Positions 23,778-35,250 of a DNA stretch of 64,000 bases are shown one piece after another. The DNA comes from Ascoidea asiatica (Eukaryota > Ascomycota > Saccharomycetes > Ascoideales > Ascoideaceae). The translations under genes and the position numbers were made by a program. The notes under the pieces are model-generated. The model ran no database searches, was not told the DNA's origin, and saw nothing but the letters and a program-made list of their open reading frames with translations. Location of the stretch: assembly GCA_001600695.1 (NCBI GenBank), contig BCKQ01000004.1, positions 980,434-1,044,433 of the forward strand, written 5' to 3'. Position 1 is the stretch's first letter. Every line of letters begins with the position of its first letter.

Positions 23778-25937
23778 TTAGTTAAAGTTATTTGAGTTAA
23801 CCATATTTGTAGTTTCTAGAACATCGTTCATATTATTTAAATTAAAATCAAGGTTTGAGAAAGGCCCTAAAAAGGGATTAGGATTATTATTATTATTTAA
23901 GTTATTATTACCATCGACATCATTAATATCATTATTGTTCTTATTATCATTATTGATAGTATTGTCAGTATTATTATTTAATTGACCTTTTTCTTTAACA
24001 GGGATATTATCAGGAATATATAAATTTGGAGAATTCAATTCAGGTGAAGAATCATTACTATTTAATAATAAATTACCTAAATTAAGTCTTATATTAGTTG
24101 TAGGATTATTAAAGTTATTATTAAAATTATTACTGATATTAGTATTTGAAGAAGATGAAAGTTTTTTCAAAGCAGAAGAAATACTAGAACTATGATTATG
24201 AGAGAAATGATTATTGTTAGAATGAGAATGAGAATGAGAGTGATTATGATTATTATGATTATTGTGATTGTTGTGACTGAAATTATGAGATTTTTTAGTT
24301 ATATGACCATTTGATAAAGTTCTAATTAATTTTGGACCACTTGAATTATTATTTAAAAATAAGGAATTATTATTTAAATTTAAAGAAGATGGAGAAGAAG
24401 ATAAAATTGGATAAGCTAAAGAATTTGTTGGAGAATTTATTTGATCAAAAGAAGAATTTAAAGGAGATAAAACTTTATTTAAAGAAATATTTGATTGAGG
24501 AATTGTATTTATACTTGAAATACTATTAGCTTTTTTCATTTCATTAATATTGGTGGAGGTAGAGTTATTATTGTTATTATTATTGTTATTATTTTCAGAT
24601 AATAATTGAAAATCATTTATAAATGGATTATTAAAACCATTTTCAATATCAGATAAAGAGAAATTACCATTTAAAGCTGCAGAAACTAATTCTGCACCAG
24701 TTGTATAAGGACCTTTAATATTAAATTCATTATCATTTATATAGTTATTGTTATTGTTATTGTTATTAATATTATTATTCAAGAACTCATTATTGTTTAT
24801 ATTATTTATATTATTTATATTATTCATATTATTCATATTATTCATATTATTAATGGGGTCTAAATTATTAAAGAAATTATTTGCGGATAAAGTATTAGTA
24901 AAATCTACTAAGTTCATATTATTCAAGTTGTTTAATTTGTTTAAATTATTAATGTTATTTAGGTTATTATTATTATTATTATTATTATTATATTGATTGA
25001 TGATATTATTATCTTGATTAATTTGATTATTTATTGGTATATTTGGTATATTTGAAATATTTTGTAAATTTGAGATATTTGAAATATTTGAAATATTTGA
25101 AGAATTAGTTGAAGTTGAAGATTCTGGAGAAACAGTTGAAATTGGAATATTATTAAAATTTGTTGATTCAGATTTAATTATATCATTATTATTATTATTA
25201 GAAATATTACCATTTTCAGAAATTTTTTGTAAATGATTTGAGAATAAATTTGAAGAATTTTTAATTGAATTTATATCATTATTTATAAAATTAGTTGCAA
25301 TTTTTATACCATTATCCCATTCAATTGGTAAATCTTTTAATAAATTTTTTTCATTAATAAGATATTGAATAATATTATTTATTGAATTTTTATTTTTTTT
25401 AAAAAAAATTAAATCATTATTTAAATCATTATTTATAATATTATTATTATTATTATTATTACTATTGGTAATTGTATTTGAAGTTGATAATTTTGAAATA
25501 AAATTAATTAAATTTGATAAAGATTTAGTTAAAAGATCTAATCTTGTTTCTAATAATTCTACATAACCTTGAGGATAATTTTTATCTTTTGATCTTTTTT
25601 TTTGAGTAAAAGTACAAATTTTATTATCAATTTTACATTTATTACAAGGTTTTTTACCATCACATTTTGTTTTTTTAATTCTACATGAATCACAAGCTTT
25701 TCCAACTCTTTTCTTTTTTATATTTAAATTTAATATATTATTATTTTCTTTCATTTCTTTATTGTCTTTATTGTCTTTATTGTCTTTATTGTCTTGGATG
25801 TCATTGGTATCTTGAATATTTTTTATATCATTAATATTTTTATCATCATTTTCATCTTTTATAATTATATTATCTTTATCTTTAATATTCTGATTCTGGA
25901 TATCATTATTATTATTATCTTGTATATTATCAATCAT
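23778..25937 (-). CDS. Asn-rich Zn2Cys6 transcription factor
   Basis: 719 residues. The DNA-binding cluster is canonical C-X2-C-X6-C-X5-C-X2-C-X6-C (C82, C85, C92, C98, C101, C108), flanked by basic residues (KKKRVGKACDSCRIKKTKC). It is followed by a linker and a coiled dimerisation segment GYVELLETRLDLLTKSL. This cluster plus the GYVELLE segment is common to a conserved fungal subgroup, but I cannot name the orthologue. The remaining 560 residues are dominated by Asn with Ser and Leu, plus a His-Asn tract (NNHNNHNNHNHSHSH). No fungal-specific middle homology domain is seen. The N-terminus has a short DNK repeat. The 3.5-kb upstream region suggests complex regulation. Confidence 0.9.
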   Translation of the reverse strand: MIDNIQDNNNNDIQNQNIKDKDNIIIKDENDDKNINDIKNIQDTNDIQDNKDNKDNKDNKEMKENNNILNLNIKKKRVGKACDSCRIKKTKCDGKKPCNKCKIDNKICTFTQKKRSKDKNYPQGYVELLETRLDLLTKSLSNLINFISKLSTSNTITNSNNNNNNNIINNDLNNDLIFFKKNKNSINNIIQYLINEKNLLKDLPIEWDNGIKIATNFINNDINSIKNSSNLFSNHLQKISENGNISNNNNNDIIKSESTNFNNIPISTVSPESSTSTNSSNISNISNISNLQNISNIPNIPINNQINQDNNIINQYNNNNNNNNNLNNINNLNKLNNLNNMNLVDFTNTLSANNFFNNLDPINNMNNMNNMNNINNINNINNNEFLNNNINNNNNNNNYINDNEFNIKGPYTTGAELVSAALNGNFSLSDIENGFNNPFINDFQLLSENNNNNNNNNNSTSTNINEMKKANSISSINTIPQSNISLNKVLSPLNSSFDQINSPTNSLAYPILSSSPSSLNLNNNSLFLNNNSSGPKLIRTLSNGHITKKSHNFSHNNHNNHNNHNHSHSHSHSNNNHFSHNHSSSISSALKKLSSSSNTNISNNFNNNFNNPTTNIRLNLGNLLLNSNDSSPELNSPNLYIPDNIPVKEKGQLNNNTDNTINNDNKNNNDINDVDGNNNLNNNNNPNPFLGPFSNLDFNLNNMNDVLETTNMVNSNNFN

Positions 25938-28010
25938 TTTATTATTGTATTATAATAGAATATATTATTATATTAGAGGGAGATATTTAAATGAGAGTGA
26001 AAAATAGCGCTTCGGATCGGATAAAAGTATCGGGAATTAAAATATATTAAGAATAAGGAATATATTATATTATATATATTATATATATTTGATATGAATT
26101 AGAGTAAAGATGATGATGGATTAAATGAAATGAAGGATAATTATAAATATTTATATAATCCTAAAAATTGGATAAATTTATAATACTTGAGAGTTATTGA
26201 AGATATTTATATTTATATTTATATTTATATAATATTAATTGACGCGGTTTAATAATCTTTAATCAATAATGAATAACTTTGAATAACTTTGAATAATATT
26301 GAATAATAATGAATAAATGAGAAATAAAGGAAAATGGAATATGTGAAATAAGTAAAAAAAGTAAAATAAGTTAAAAAGAGAAATGAAATAATTTAGATAT
26401 TTAGAGATATTGAAGTATTTTATATAATTTGTAATCTTTTTAGTAATCAGTGAATAATTAGAGTATATAGGAAAAAGTAATATTAGTATTACTATTACTA
26501 TTAGTATTAGTAAGATTTTAGCGGATATAAATGAATAAGGTTATTACAATATTATAAGATTGTTTATATACTTTTTGTAATAGCAATAAATTAATAATAT
26601 TTAGCTATTAAGTATTAAGAGATTGAAAGAGATTGAAATTCATTTATTGATAAATGAATGGAAATATCAAAGGAATAAAGTACAGTTTATATATTATATT
26701 ATACTGGTTAATTGAATGTAGTTGAAGTATTTCAATATTTCATTAAATTTCAATTGTCAAAGTATGAAAGTATGAAAGTGATTAATTTAAAGTAATCGTA
26801 ACAAAAGCAGTAATTGGTTTATTAAGCTTAAGTTTAAACATAAGTTTATGAAGCAAATAAATAGTTTATAACAAGTTTATTCCACTACGAAAGCATTCTC
26901 TTTTTCTCTTTCTTTTCTTTTCTTTTCTTTTCTCTCTCTTTTCTGTTTCTGGTTCTGTTTCTGTTTCGATCATTTTTTATTTGTTAAGTTACTTATTTGT
27001 AGCCTTCTTTATTTCTTTGTATTTCTTCTTCTTCTTCTTCTTGTTCTTGTTCTTGTTCTTGTCTGCGGTGATAAATGAGATAGATCTATTCAGTACAGTC
27101 TTGAATGGTGAGTGTTGTAAAGAGCACAAAGACAGAGAAATGTGGCGTGTAAGCGTATATTGAAGCAGTGGGCCTCTTGAGGAACCTTTGGAACCAGAAC
27201 GTGTGACTTACTCTTTCCTAAATCTCGCCGCGAGGAGCACGTCTTCAACCCGCAGGAACTAGTTACTCTATTGCGGTGGTCGGAATCGGTTTTTTTCATT
27301 TTCATTTTCCTTTTCATTTTCCATTTTCATTTTTTCAATTTTTCATTTTATTTTCGTTGCTTTCACAAACTTCATCGGTTCTTCGACGGTTCTGTTCTTT
27401 TCCGTGGAGTGCATTGCTGCTTTCAGGGCGGTCCCCAGGATGCCCTTCTGAACCACGGAGCTATTTAGCACTTCCCGCTCGTGGGGTCTGCATGCAAACG
27501 CAGACCAGTTACGTAAGCACAGCGTCGAGCGCATTTTTTTTTCGGGAAAAGGTGTCTATTTTATACTTCCGGCACCACCTTCACCCTACAACACTCTCTA
27601 TGTTTTAGTAACCGCTTGAGACAATTATACTCCATTTGTTTTATCTCCGCACCGCACCATTGCCAGACTTACTTTTTTAGGAGTTTATCTAAATAGATAA
27701 ATAGAAATTTCTCTTAAATGTTGAACATTTTTAAAATTTTGTAAAACAGTTTTAAATTTATAAAATATTCTTTTAAAAGATATTGGTTAAATTTCTGGTC
27801 CCTTGTCTTGGCACATCTGTACTTCATTTGGGTTTTTTGTCTTTTGTCTTTTGGTCAGCTGGCCCATGTCGGATCACGGAAGACGGCCTTCCCAGTGATT
27901 GTAGTTCGAACGAAAAAAAAATATCTAATTATTACTAAGAAGATATCTAAATCAAATTATAAACAATTGTTAATTAAAATATAAAATATATAAAAATTAT
28001 ATAAAAAATA

Positions 28011-28109
28011 TGGGAAGTAAGTGCCCTATTAATAATAGTGGAAACTAGGAGCGGGTAACCCATCTTAAGAATAAATTTGTAAATTTAGTATGTGCAAGTT
28101 CACTTCCCA
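28011..28109. repeat. 99-bp element bounded by inverted TGGGAAGT / ACTTCCCA
   Basis: Exact 8-bp inverted termini beginning TG and ending CA bound a 99-bp segment; 10 bp pair if the flanking TA is included. The inside contains AGCGGGTAACCC. No obvious target-site duplication flanks it. It could be a hairpin or a short solo-LTR/MITE remnant. Confidence 0.3.
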
Positions 28110-29410
28110 TACTTAAGAAAAGAAATAAAATTAAGTATTGTTCTACAAGACACTACGTCATTCTAGGAAGAAACACGAAGATTCCAGTACATTCGAGATG
28201 TACACAGAACTTGGAAGAAAGAATAAAAGGATTAACAATCACCAGGGAAATCTTTTGCACTCCCCACCACAAGTTGTTCCGCTATTCTTATTTTACGTTA
28301 CTAATTTTACGTTGGTAATTTTACGGTGCTTCAGCTGTAGAGCATAGCAGAGCATACATTTTTCCACCGCTATTCACTCCCAACCGTTCAATTTAATTCT
28401 TTGTCAACGGTGCCTTCCGCATCGGACCTTCTTTCGGATCCAGCTTCAATATTTTTTTTTATTTCTATTATCTCCGCCCGCTGGTTGAAAGCGGTCCGCT
28501 CTTTTTGACCGCCTTTGACCACCTTTGATCTTGAGGTGTGACTCGAGATCCAAGAAACTGGCTTTGCTTTTTTCCTCTTACTGACCACATCAAGCAAACG
28601 AATCCAACACATGACTGAAAACTATTCAAAAAAATTAACGTTACTTGCTTATCTTTCTTTCAATAACTGAAAATAAATTAAAATAAATTAAAATAAAATA
28701 AAAGAACTCAAATGAGCATATTCGAATAATTATCAAAATAAAGTCATTAAATTAGTTCAAAAATTACATTTAAAACTAAAGTAAGACAAGTAAAACATAA
28801 ACGTAAACAAAAAATAACTCTTAAATTATTAATTTCAAGTCATGGATATAATCATGGATAATGTAAGTGTTTCTGATCAAGATAATTTATAGAAAAATAA
28901 AATAATCTCAACCTAATGATCTAAAACAATTTAAAAATTTATTCTAATTGGGTCTCTAGTGACATTATTATGAATAACTTTAAATAAAATCAGCTTTAAC
29001 CCATTATAAAATGATTAGTATCTTGTAAGATGAAGAAAAAAAAAGGAAAAGAATTTAAAAAAAAAAAATAAAAAAAATAATTTAATTTCATCTCTCTTTT
29101 ATATTGATCTAATTCTTTCATCTTTCATCTCAGGGTAACTTCTTCTTTATATTTTTATTTAGGTAAACTTACCTTGTAAAGCAACAAATTAAAACAGGAA
29201 TTGAAACCACGTTTATGGTTCTTGTTTTATGATTACGTAATTTATTACTTTCAATTAATATTGTTATTATTGATATTATTGATATTATTGATATTATTGA
29301 CATATTTGAAATATAATTAATTTATTTTATTTCATTAAACAACTATAATTATTAACATATTATTATCTTAAACATAATACAAATAATGTAATATATATAA
29401 ACATACTCAT

Positions 29411-29457
29411 ATCATAATCATAATCATAATCATAATCATAATCATACATATCATACT
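29411..29457. repeat. ATAATC microsatellite in SWD1 leader
   Basis: Tandem hexamer copies ending about 20 bp before the SWD1 ATG, so probably in the 5' untranslated region. Confidence 0.75.
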
Positions 29458-29474
29458 CATACAAATAATATATA

Positions 29475-30824
29475 ATGAACTTATCTTTATTAGATCCATT
29501 TGCAGTTGCAAAAGAATATCCAGAAAATTTAACATCAACATTACAATTTGGTAATTCAATTTTTTTAAAATTTAATTATAATGGAAATTATTTAGCTTCT
29601 GGTTTAAATGATGGTCAAATAATTATATTTGATTTAGATACTTTAAAACCAATTTTAAATTTAAAAAAACATACTAAATTAATTCAATCAATTAATTGGT
29701 CTAAAAATAATAATTTTATTTTATCTTCTTCAATTGATAATAATTTAATACTTTGGAATTTAAATTTAAATTCAATTTTAAGATCTATAATTATAGATTC
29801 TTTCATTTGGGAATCTCAATTAAGTTCAATAAATCATTTTCATTTAATTGTTTCTAGTTTTGAAAATGATCCTTTATTTATAGATATTTCAAATAATTTA
29901 AATTTTAAAAAAATTAAATTTAATACTTTACCTTTATTATCTAATAATAATAATAATTCAAGTAGTATATCTAATGAAAATAATAAACATTATACAATTG
30001 CTTTAACTTTTGCTTTTGATTCAAATATTATATTCTCTGGTACTTCAAAAGGTTATTTAAATGTATTTCATATAATATATGATAATAATAATAAAAATCA
30101 AGTAAAAGAAATTAAACAAATATTTTCTCAAAAAATTACAAATTCAAATATTAAAAAAATTATAATTTCTTCAAATAATCAAAAATTATTTATAAATTCT
30201 TCTGATAGAATTTTAAGACAAATTAATTTAAATTATAAAAATAATTTAAAATTTTTTTTAAATGATTTAAATTTAATAAATTTTAAATTTATTATCATTC
30301 ATAAATTTCAAGATATGGTAAATAAATTACAATGGAATTCAATTTCAATAAATTTTAATGGTGATTATTTAATTGCAACAACTCTTGGTTCAAATCATCA
30401 TATATTCTTATGGGAAACTTTTAATGGTTCATTAATTAAAATCCTTGAAGGTCCAAAAGAAGAATTAAATATTGTTGATTTTAATTCTCTTAAAAATTTA
30501 GTTATTGCAAATGGTACAGATTCTGGTGTAATTTATATTTGGTCAATTTTAATACCACAAAAATGGTCATCATTAGCACCAGATTTTATAGAAATTGATG
30601 AAAATATAATTTATGATGAAAAAGAAAATGAATTTGATATAATTCCAAATGAAGAATTTCTTTTAAAAAGAGAAAATGATGAAGATGAATTTATTGATAT
30701 TATTAATAAAGAAATTTATAATCCAAGAGGTTTCAAAAATGATACATATAATTCTTCATTTATAATTCCAATAAATTATGAAAAATCAATTAATCCTCCA
30801 AACTTTGATGATGATGATTCATAA
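29475..30824 (+). CDS. SWD1: COMPASS histone methyltransferase subunit Swd1 (RBBP5)
   Basis: 449 residues (S. cerevisiae Swd1: 426). The N-terminus MNLSLLDPFAVAKEYPE is characteristic of Swd1/RBBP5. It is followed by WD repeats, visible as FNYNGNYLASGLNDGQIIIFDLDT, HTKLIQSINWSKNNNFILSSSIDNNLILWNL, and later SINFNGDYLIATTLGSNHHIFLWE and IANGTDSGVIYIWS. The C-terminus is acidic (DEKENEFDIIPNEEF). Swd1 is a core subunit of Set1/COMPASS, which methylates histone H3 lysine 4 in the nucleus. A (ATAATC)n microsatellite lies just upstream. I found no in-frame CTG. Confidence 0.95.
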   Translation: MNLSLLDPFAVAKEYPENLTSTLQFGNSIFLKFNYNGNYLASGLNDGQIIIFDLDTLKPILNLKKHTKLIQSINWSKNNNFILSSSIDNNLILWNLNLNSILRSIIIDSFIWESQLSSINHFHLIVSSFENDPLFIDISNNLNFKKIKFNTLPLLSNNNNNSSSISNENNKHYTIALTFAFDSNIIFSGTSKGYLNVFHIIYDNNNKNQVKEIKQIFSQKITNSNIKKIIISSNNQKLFINSSDRILRQINLNYKNNLKFFLNDLNLINFKFIIIHKFQDMVNKLQWNSISINFNGDYLIATTLGSNHHIFLWETFNGSLIKILEGPKEELNIVDFNSLKNLVIANGTDSGVIYIWSILIPQKWSSLAPDFIEIDENIIYDEKENEFDIIPNEEFLLKRENDEDEFIDIINKEIYNPRGFKNDTYNSSFIIPINYEKSINPPNFDDDDS

Positions 30825-31302
30825 TTGTATTCTTCATTCTTTCATTCTTTCATTCTGCAATTCACTCACCATTTACTCAAACCATTTACTCAAATCATTT
30901 ACTCAAACCATTTACTTTGTATAATATAATCTAATATAATAATATAACATAAATATAACTTAAATATAATATAATACTTTAATAATCAATCAATAAATAA
31001 ACAAATACTGCAAAGTGGCCACGTGTCCGGGTAACAGAACTGGCCTTATCTTAAGCCTTTGGCGGTTCTGTTTTTATTCCCACATACAAACACATCAACA
31101 ATTTCAAAACAAATATCAATTTAAAGCTTTATTGAAATGAAGAGAAGAGAAGTGAAATGAAATGAAATGAATTGAGATTATTATCAAACTAAATAAAAGG
31201 AACTTGAATCAAAAACTAAAAGATATTTTTAATGATTGATTGATTAATTTATTGATTGATTGTTCAAGTTTTCAGGAATTGAGGAAAAAAATAAAATCAA
31301 AA
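30825..31302. promoter_or_regulatory. SWD1-SGM1 intergenic region
   Basis: A tandem array of CATTTACTCAAAC-like units lies at 30865-30915. At 31020-31070 there is a compact GC-richer promoter core with CACGTG, CGGGTAA and TTTGGCGGTTCTG. A four-codon upstream ORF (31232-31243) lies before the SGM1 ATG. Confidence 0.5.
31020..31034. promoter_or_regulatory. CACGTG plus CGGGTAA (Cbf1/Reb1-like sites)
   Basis: CACGTG at 31020-31025 is the core E-box bound by Cbf1-type factors. CGGGTAA at 31028-31034 is the reverse complement of the Reb1 core TTACCCG. Both lie in the SGM1 upstream region. Binding is inferred from S. cerevisiae consensus sites. Confidence 0.4.
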
Positions 31303-31353
31303 ATGTCAAATTTAAATGAAGAAAACTCAATAATTCAAAAAGATTTGGATAAC

Positions 31354-31388
<35 letters not shown>

Positions 31389-33166
31389 TAATAACAAAAG
31401 TAATTTGGTTTCTTCAAAAATTAATCAATTTGAAAAAATGACTGAAATATCTTTTAATGAAAATGATAAATTATTGAAAATAAACTCAAAAGATTCAAAG
31501 GAATCAAAAGATTCTTCTGAAACTATTGATAATACTCTCAATATTACAATTCAACAAAATTCAATTGAGAAATTAAATACCGAAACAATATCCAATGAAC
31601 AAAATGAACAAAATGAACAAAATGATAAAATAAATATAAATTCAAATAATAATGAAGATAATTATAATAATATTGAAACTAATAATGTTTCTGAAAATAT
31701 TCTGTCAAAAATAAATTCAAATAATTCAATTAATGAATCTATAATTAATTCTAAAGATAATTTAAATAATATAAATTCATCTCAATTATCTAAATCTCCA
31801 ATAATAAATAATAATGATTTAATAAATGAAAATCAAATTATTGAAAAATCTTTATCTCCTTCAAAACCAATTAAAAAAAAATTATCAATGCAAGAAAGAT
31901 TAGCATTAGCTGTTAATAAAAATAATAATAAAAAATTAAAATCAAAAAATAAAAAATTAAAGAAAAAAAAAAATTCAAATTTACAAAATCAATTAATTAA
32001 TAATTTATCTCAAAATATTGATAATATAAAAAATAATATTAATGATGACAAAAATGATATTGAAAATGATTTATATTCTCCAAGATCTTCAATTTCTTCT
32101 TCAATTTATAGAAATTTATCAAGTGCTGATTTATTAGAATCTGATTCAAGAAAATCTTCTATAGATATAAGTAGAGATAGATTTGATGATTATAATGATA
32201 ATGATAATGATAAAGATAATGAAAATGATAATGATAATGATAATAAAAATATTAAGGAAAATGATCTGACAATAATTATATCTAATACATCTTCACAAGA
32301 TTTTGAAATTGAATCAAATTCAGAATTAAATTCATCTCAATTTTTAAATAATGAAAACAATATCTCAAATATTCAATTACAATCAATAATAAATAATTTA
32401 AAAAATGAAATTTTATCTTTAAATGAAAAAAATGATTCACTTTCAAAAAAATTATTAATATTATCATCTTCATCTTTATCTTCATCACAAGATTTAAATT
32501 CAATTTCAAATAATAATTTTATTGATAAAAAATTAAAAGAAAAAGATAAACAGATTAATGAATTATTATCTGAAGGTCAAAAATTAACAATAAAAGAATT
32601 AAAATTAAATACAATTATAAAAAATTTAAGAAATAAAGAAGATGAATTTAATTCTATAATAAATGAATTAAATTTAAAAATTTTTGAAAAAGATAAAAAA
32701 ATTGAGGAATTTAATTTAAAATTTGAAAATTTTCAAAATAATGAAAAAAAATTAAAATCAGATATTGAATTTTTAAAAAAAATTGAAGAAAAATTTAATT
32801 ATCTTGAAATTAATTATAATGAATTAAATTCAAGATTTACAGAATTAAAATCAAAAAATTTAGAAATTAAATTAAATAATGAAATTAAAATTAATAAATC
32901 AAATTATAAAAAAATTGAAAATTTAGATAAAATTATTAATGATTTAAATATTGAAAAACAAGTTTTAAATAATAGTTTTAAAAATGAAATAAATTCATTA
33001 AATAATGAAAATGAAAAATTAAGATTTAAATTAAAAACTGTAGAAGAAGAAAATATAAATGAAATTACAAGATTAGAAAGTAAAATTGAAGAATTAAGAA
33101 TTTTAAATGAAAATAATAATGATGAAAGTAAAAATAATGAAAATGGAAATAATTATAATAATGATG

Positions 33167-33203
<37 letters not shown>

Positions 33204-34320
33204 TAAAAGTAAGGTGAATGGAATAAATTCAAATTATAATGAATTAAATAATAAATATAATAAATTATTAAAAAATTTTGAATTAATAAGTAATCAATAT
33301 AATGCAAGTAATGAAAATTTTTCAAGAATTGAAATTTCATTATCAAATAAACTTAATAAATTTCAAGAAGAAATTAATAATAAAAATTTAATGAATTTAA
33401 AAAATTCTCAAATGATTAAAAAATTAAATGAAGAATTAAATTCAATAAAAATTATAAATAATAAAAAAATGAATGAAAATGTTGAAAATTTAAAAGAAAT
33501 TAATAAATTGAAAGAAAATTTAAAATTAAAAGAAGATGAAAATAAAATTTATGAAATTAAATTGAAAGAATTAATTAGTAAAATAAATAGTAATGAAAGA
33601 ATGAAATCTTTAGAAAATGAAAATGAAAATTTAAAAGAAAAATTAAATAAATTAGAAAAAAGTATAAATATTTCAAATTCATATCCTGTACCACCAATGA
33701 TTCAACCAATTGGTAGACAATTTTCAAATTCAAGTTTCAATACGTATCATAATGATTCATCATTTATGTCAAGTAGGAAAGGATCGTTTTCATTTAATGG
33801 AACTTTAGAAGAAAATGGAATTAATGGAACAAATGGAATAACTGGAATTCAAGAAGAAATAGATGATAATGATGATAGAGATACAATTAATGAACTTGGT
33901 GATAGTGCAAGTATATATGGTGGTGTAGTTACACCAACTCATAGTAATTTTAACTTTGGAGGTCCTGATAGAAGATCAAGTAGTAATTTAGCAGGACCAA
34001 GTAGTAGTAATATTCAATTAATTTCTAAATTAACAAATCAAATAAGGTCTTTAAAGACAGAATTATTAAATTCTAAAGAAGAATTAAATAAAACTAACAA
34101 AGAAAAAACAGAAGCTGGAAAAGAAATCTTAAGATTAATGAAAGATAATGAAGTTGTAAAAGATTTAAACTTAAATATGAAAGAATTAAATAAAAAATAT
34201 CTTAGGACATTGGAAATTTTAGGTGAAAAAAGTGAGGAAGTGGACGAATTAAAAGCTGATATCTTAGATCTAAAGGAAATCATCAAAGAAACAACTTTGC
34301 TATATAGTCAAAGTAAATAA
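31303..34320 (+). CDS. SGM1: Golgi coiled-coil protein Sgm1 (TMF1-like, Rab6/Ypt6 effector)
   Basis: 1005 residues. The first 200 are Asn/Asp/Ser-rich, then comes KKKLSMQERLALAVNKNN. A long coiled coil rich in Lys, Glu, Asn and Leu occupies about residues 350-790, followed by a Ser/Gly-rich linker. The last 100 residues match the TMF/Sgm1 C-terminal Rab-binding coiled coil: LTNQIRSLKTELLNSKEEL, EILRLMKDNEVVKDL, LRTLEILGEKSEEVDELKAD. In S. cerevisiae Sgm1 is recruited to Golgi membranes by Ypt6. ATG 31303 (MSNLNEEN) is the first in-frame ATG; the frame extends upstream only from a TTG. Two CTG codons occur, both in low-complexity sequence. Confidence 0.8.
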
Positions 34321-34658
34321 TTCAATAAATATTTTGCCATTTTTGCATAATCAGAATAAATCAAATTGTCTTAAATGATTATTTTACACTTAAATCTTTC
34401 GCTGGATTTTCTTTAAACTTTTTACCGTCCCCGTTCCGCCCGCGGGACCCAAAAACTTAAAGCTTTTAACATCAGTGCCAGTTAAATGAGAAATAAACAC
34501 AAAATAAACATTACTTTAAGAATAGTAATCATTTTGAATGAAATATAAATCTTCTTAGATATTCTAATGTTTCAATGGTTCTGTAAGATGTTTATAGATA
34601 GCTGATGGTTTGATGGCTGATGTTGCTCAAGCAATACTTCTTCCTAGAACTCATTTGT

Positions 34659-34806
34659 TAATACTTGGATTTCAATCCATTAGAAATCCTACAAAAGAAA
34701 ATATTTTTGTGAAAAAAAAAGAAATATATTGAAAAGGAACTAACTAGGAATATCTTAATGATAAAGATATAACAAGGAAGTATAAAGAAAGAAGAAGGAA
34801 GAAAGG
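34659..34806. repeat. Degenerate direct repeat, left copy
   Basis: It shares order and sequence with 41455-41607: TAATACT-GGAATTT-AATC, AAATCCTA, AGGAACTA, ATAAAGATATAA and a purine-rich AAGAAAGAAGAA tail, at roughly 70 percent by eye. The copies are 6.8 kb apart in the same orientation, near the two ends of the accessory block. Relic long terminal repeats are one explanation. Confidence 0.45.
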
Positions 34807-34960
34807 CAAAGGTAGAAGGTTGAAATAAGTAATAAGAAGATAAAAAAGAGAAAAGAAAAAGAAGATATAAGATACTAAGAAATATACTAAAAATTGAAGA
34901 AAAATACTAAACTAAATAGGAAAGATACTAGTCTTAAAGGTATAAGCTATACCAAGCTAG

Positions 34961-35055
34961 ACTAATCCAAACTAAAGTAAACTAAAAGTAGATAAGGAAA
35001 TGAAGGATTTCCATGAATCTTGAATGAACTATACTAATGTTATAAATAAATTGAT
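34961..35055. repeat. 95-bp duplicate flanking the assembly gap, left copy
   Basis: Identical to 35156-35250, immediately left of the N run. It is either a tandem repeat that broke the assembly or an unmerged contig overlap. Confidence 0.9.
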
Positions 35056-35155
35056 NNNNNNNNNNNNNNNNNNNNNNNNNNNNNNNNNNNNNNNNNNNNN
35101 NNNNNNNNNNNNNNNNNNNNNNNNNNNNNNNNNNNNNNNNNNNNNNNNNNNNNNN
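35056..35155. other. Assembly gap (100 N)
   Basis: Exactly 100 N, a conventional placeholder for a gap of unknown size. The two sides carry the same 95-bp sequence. Confidence 0.97.
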
Positions 35156-35250
35156 ACTAATCCAAACTAAAGTAAACTAAAAGTAGATAAGGAAATGAAG
35201 GATTTCCATGAATCTTGAATGAACTATACTAATGTTATAAATAAATTGAT
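35156..35250. repeat. 95-bp duplicate flanking the assembly gap, right copy
   Basis: Identical to 34961-35055. See the left copy. Confidence 0.9.

Larger units (their letters stand above)
25938..29474. promoter_or_regulatory. 3.5-kb intergenic region between Zn2Cys6 regulator and SWD1
   Basis: The longest clean non-coding region here, lying between two divergent genes. The first kilobase is plain AT-rich DNA. From 26880 to 27660 and from 28290 to 28620 base composition changes: GC-richer sequence with several CGG/CCG words, a C/T-rich tract (26895-26945) and a (TTCTTG)n tract (27023-27060). Between the islands lies a TGGGAAGT inverted repeat (28011-28109). ORFs in this region lack any recognisable domain and overlap on both strands. 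A long regulatory region of the Zn2Cys6 gene, or an unannotated non-coding RNA, are both possible. Confidence 0.45.

Noticed and set aside
27090-27608. Several 60-110-codon ORFs on both strands in the GC-richer island
   Set aside because: They overlap each other in several frames, have no recognisable domain, and several lack a plausible ATG.
27841-27930. GTAGTTCGAACG as a possible tRNA B box
   Set aside because: No pairing T-stem or upstream A box; followed only by an A run.
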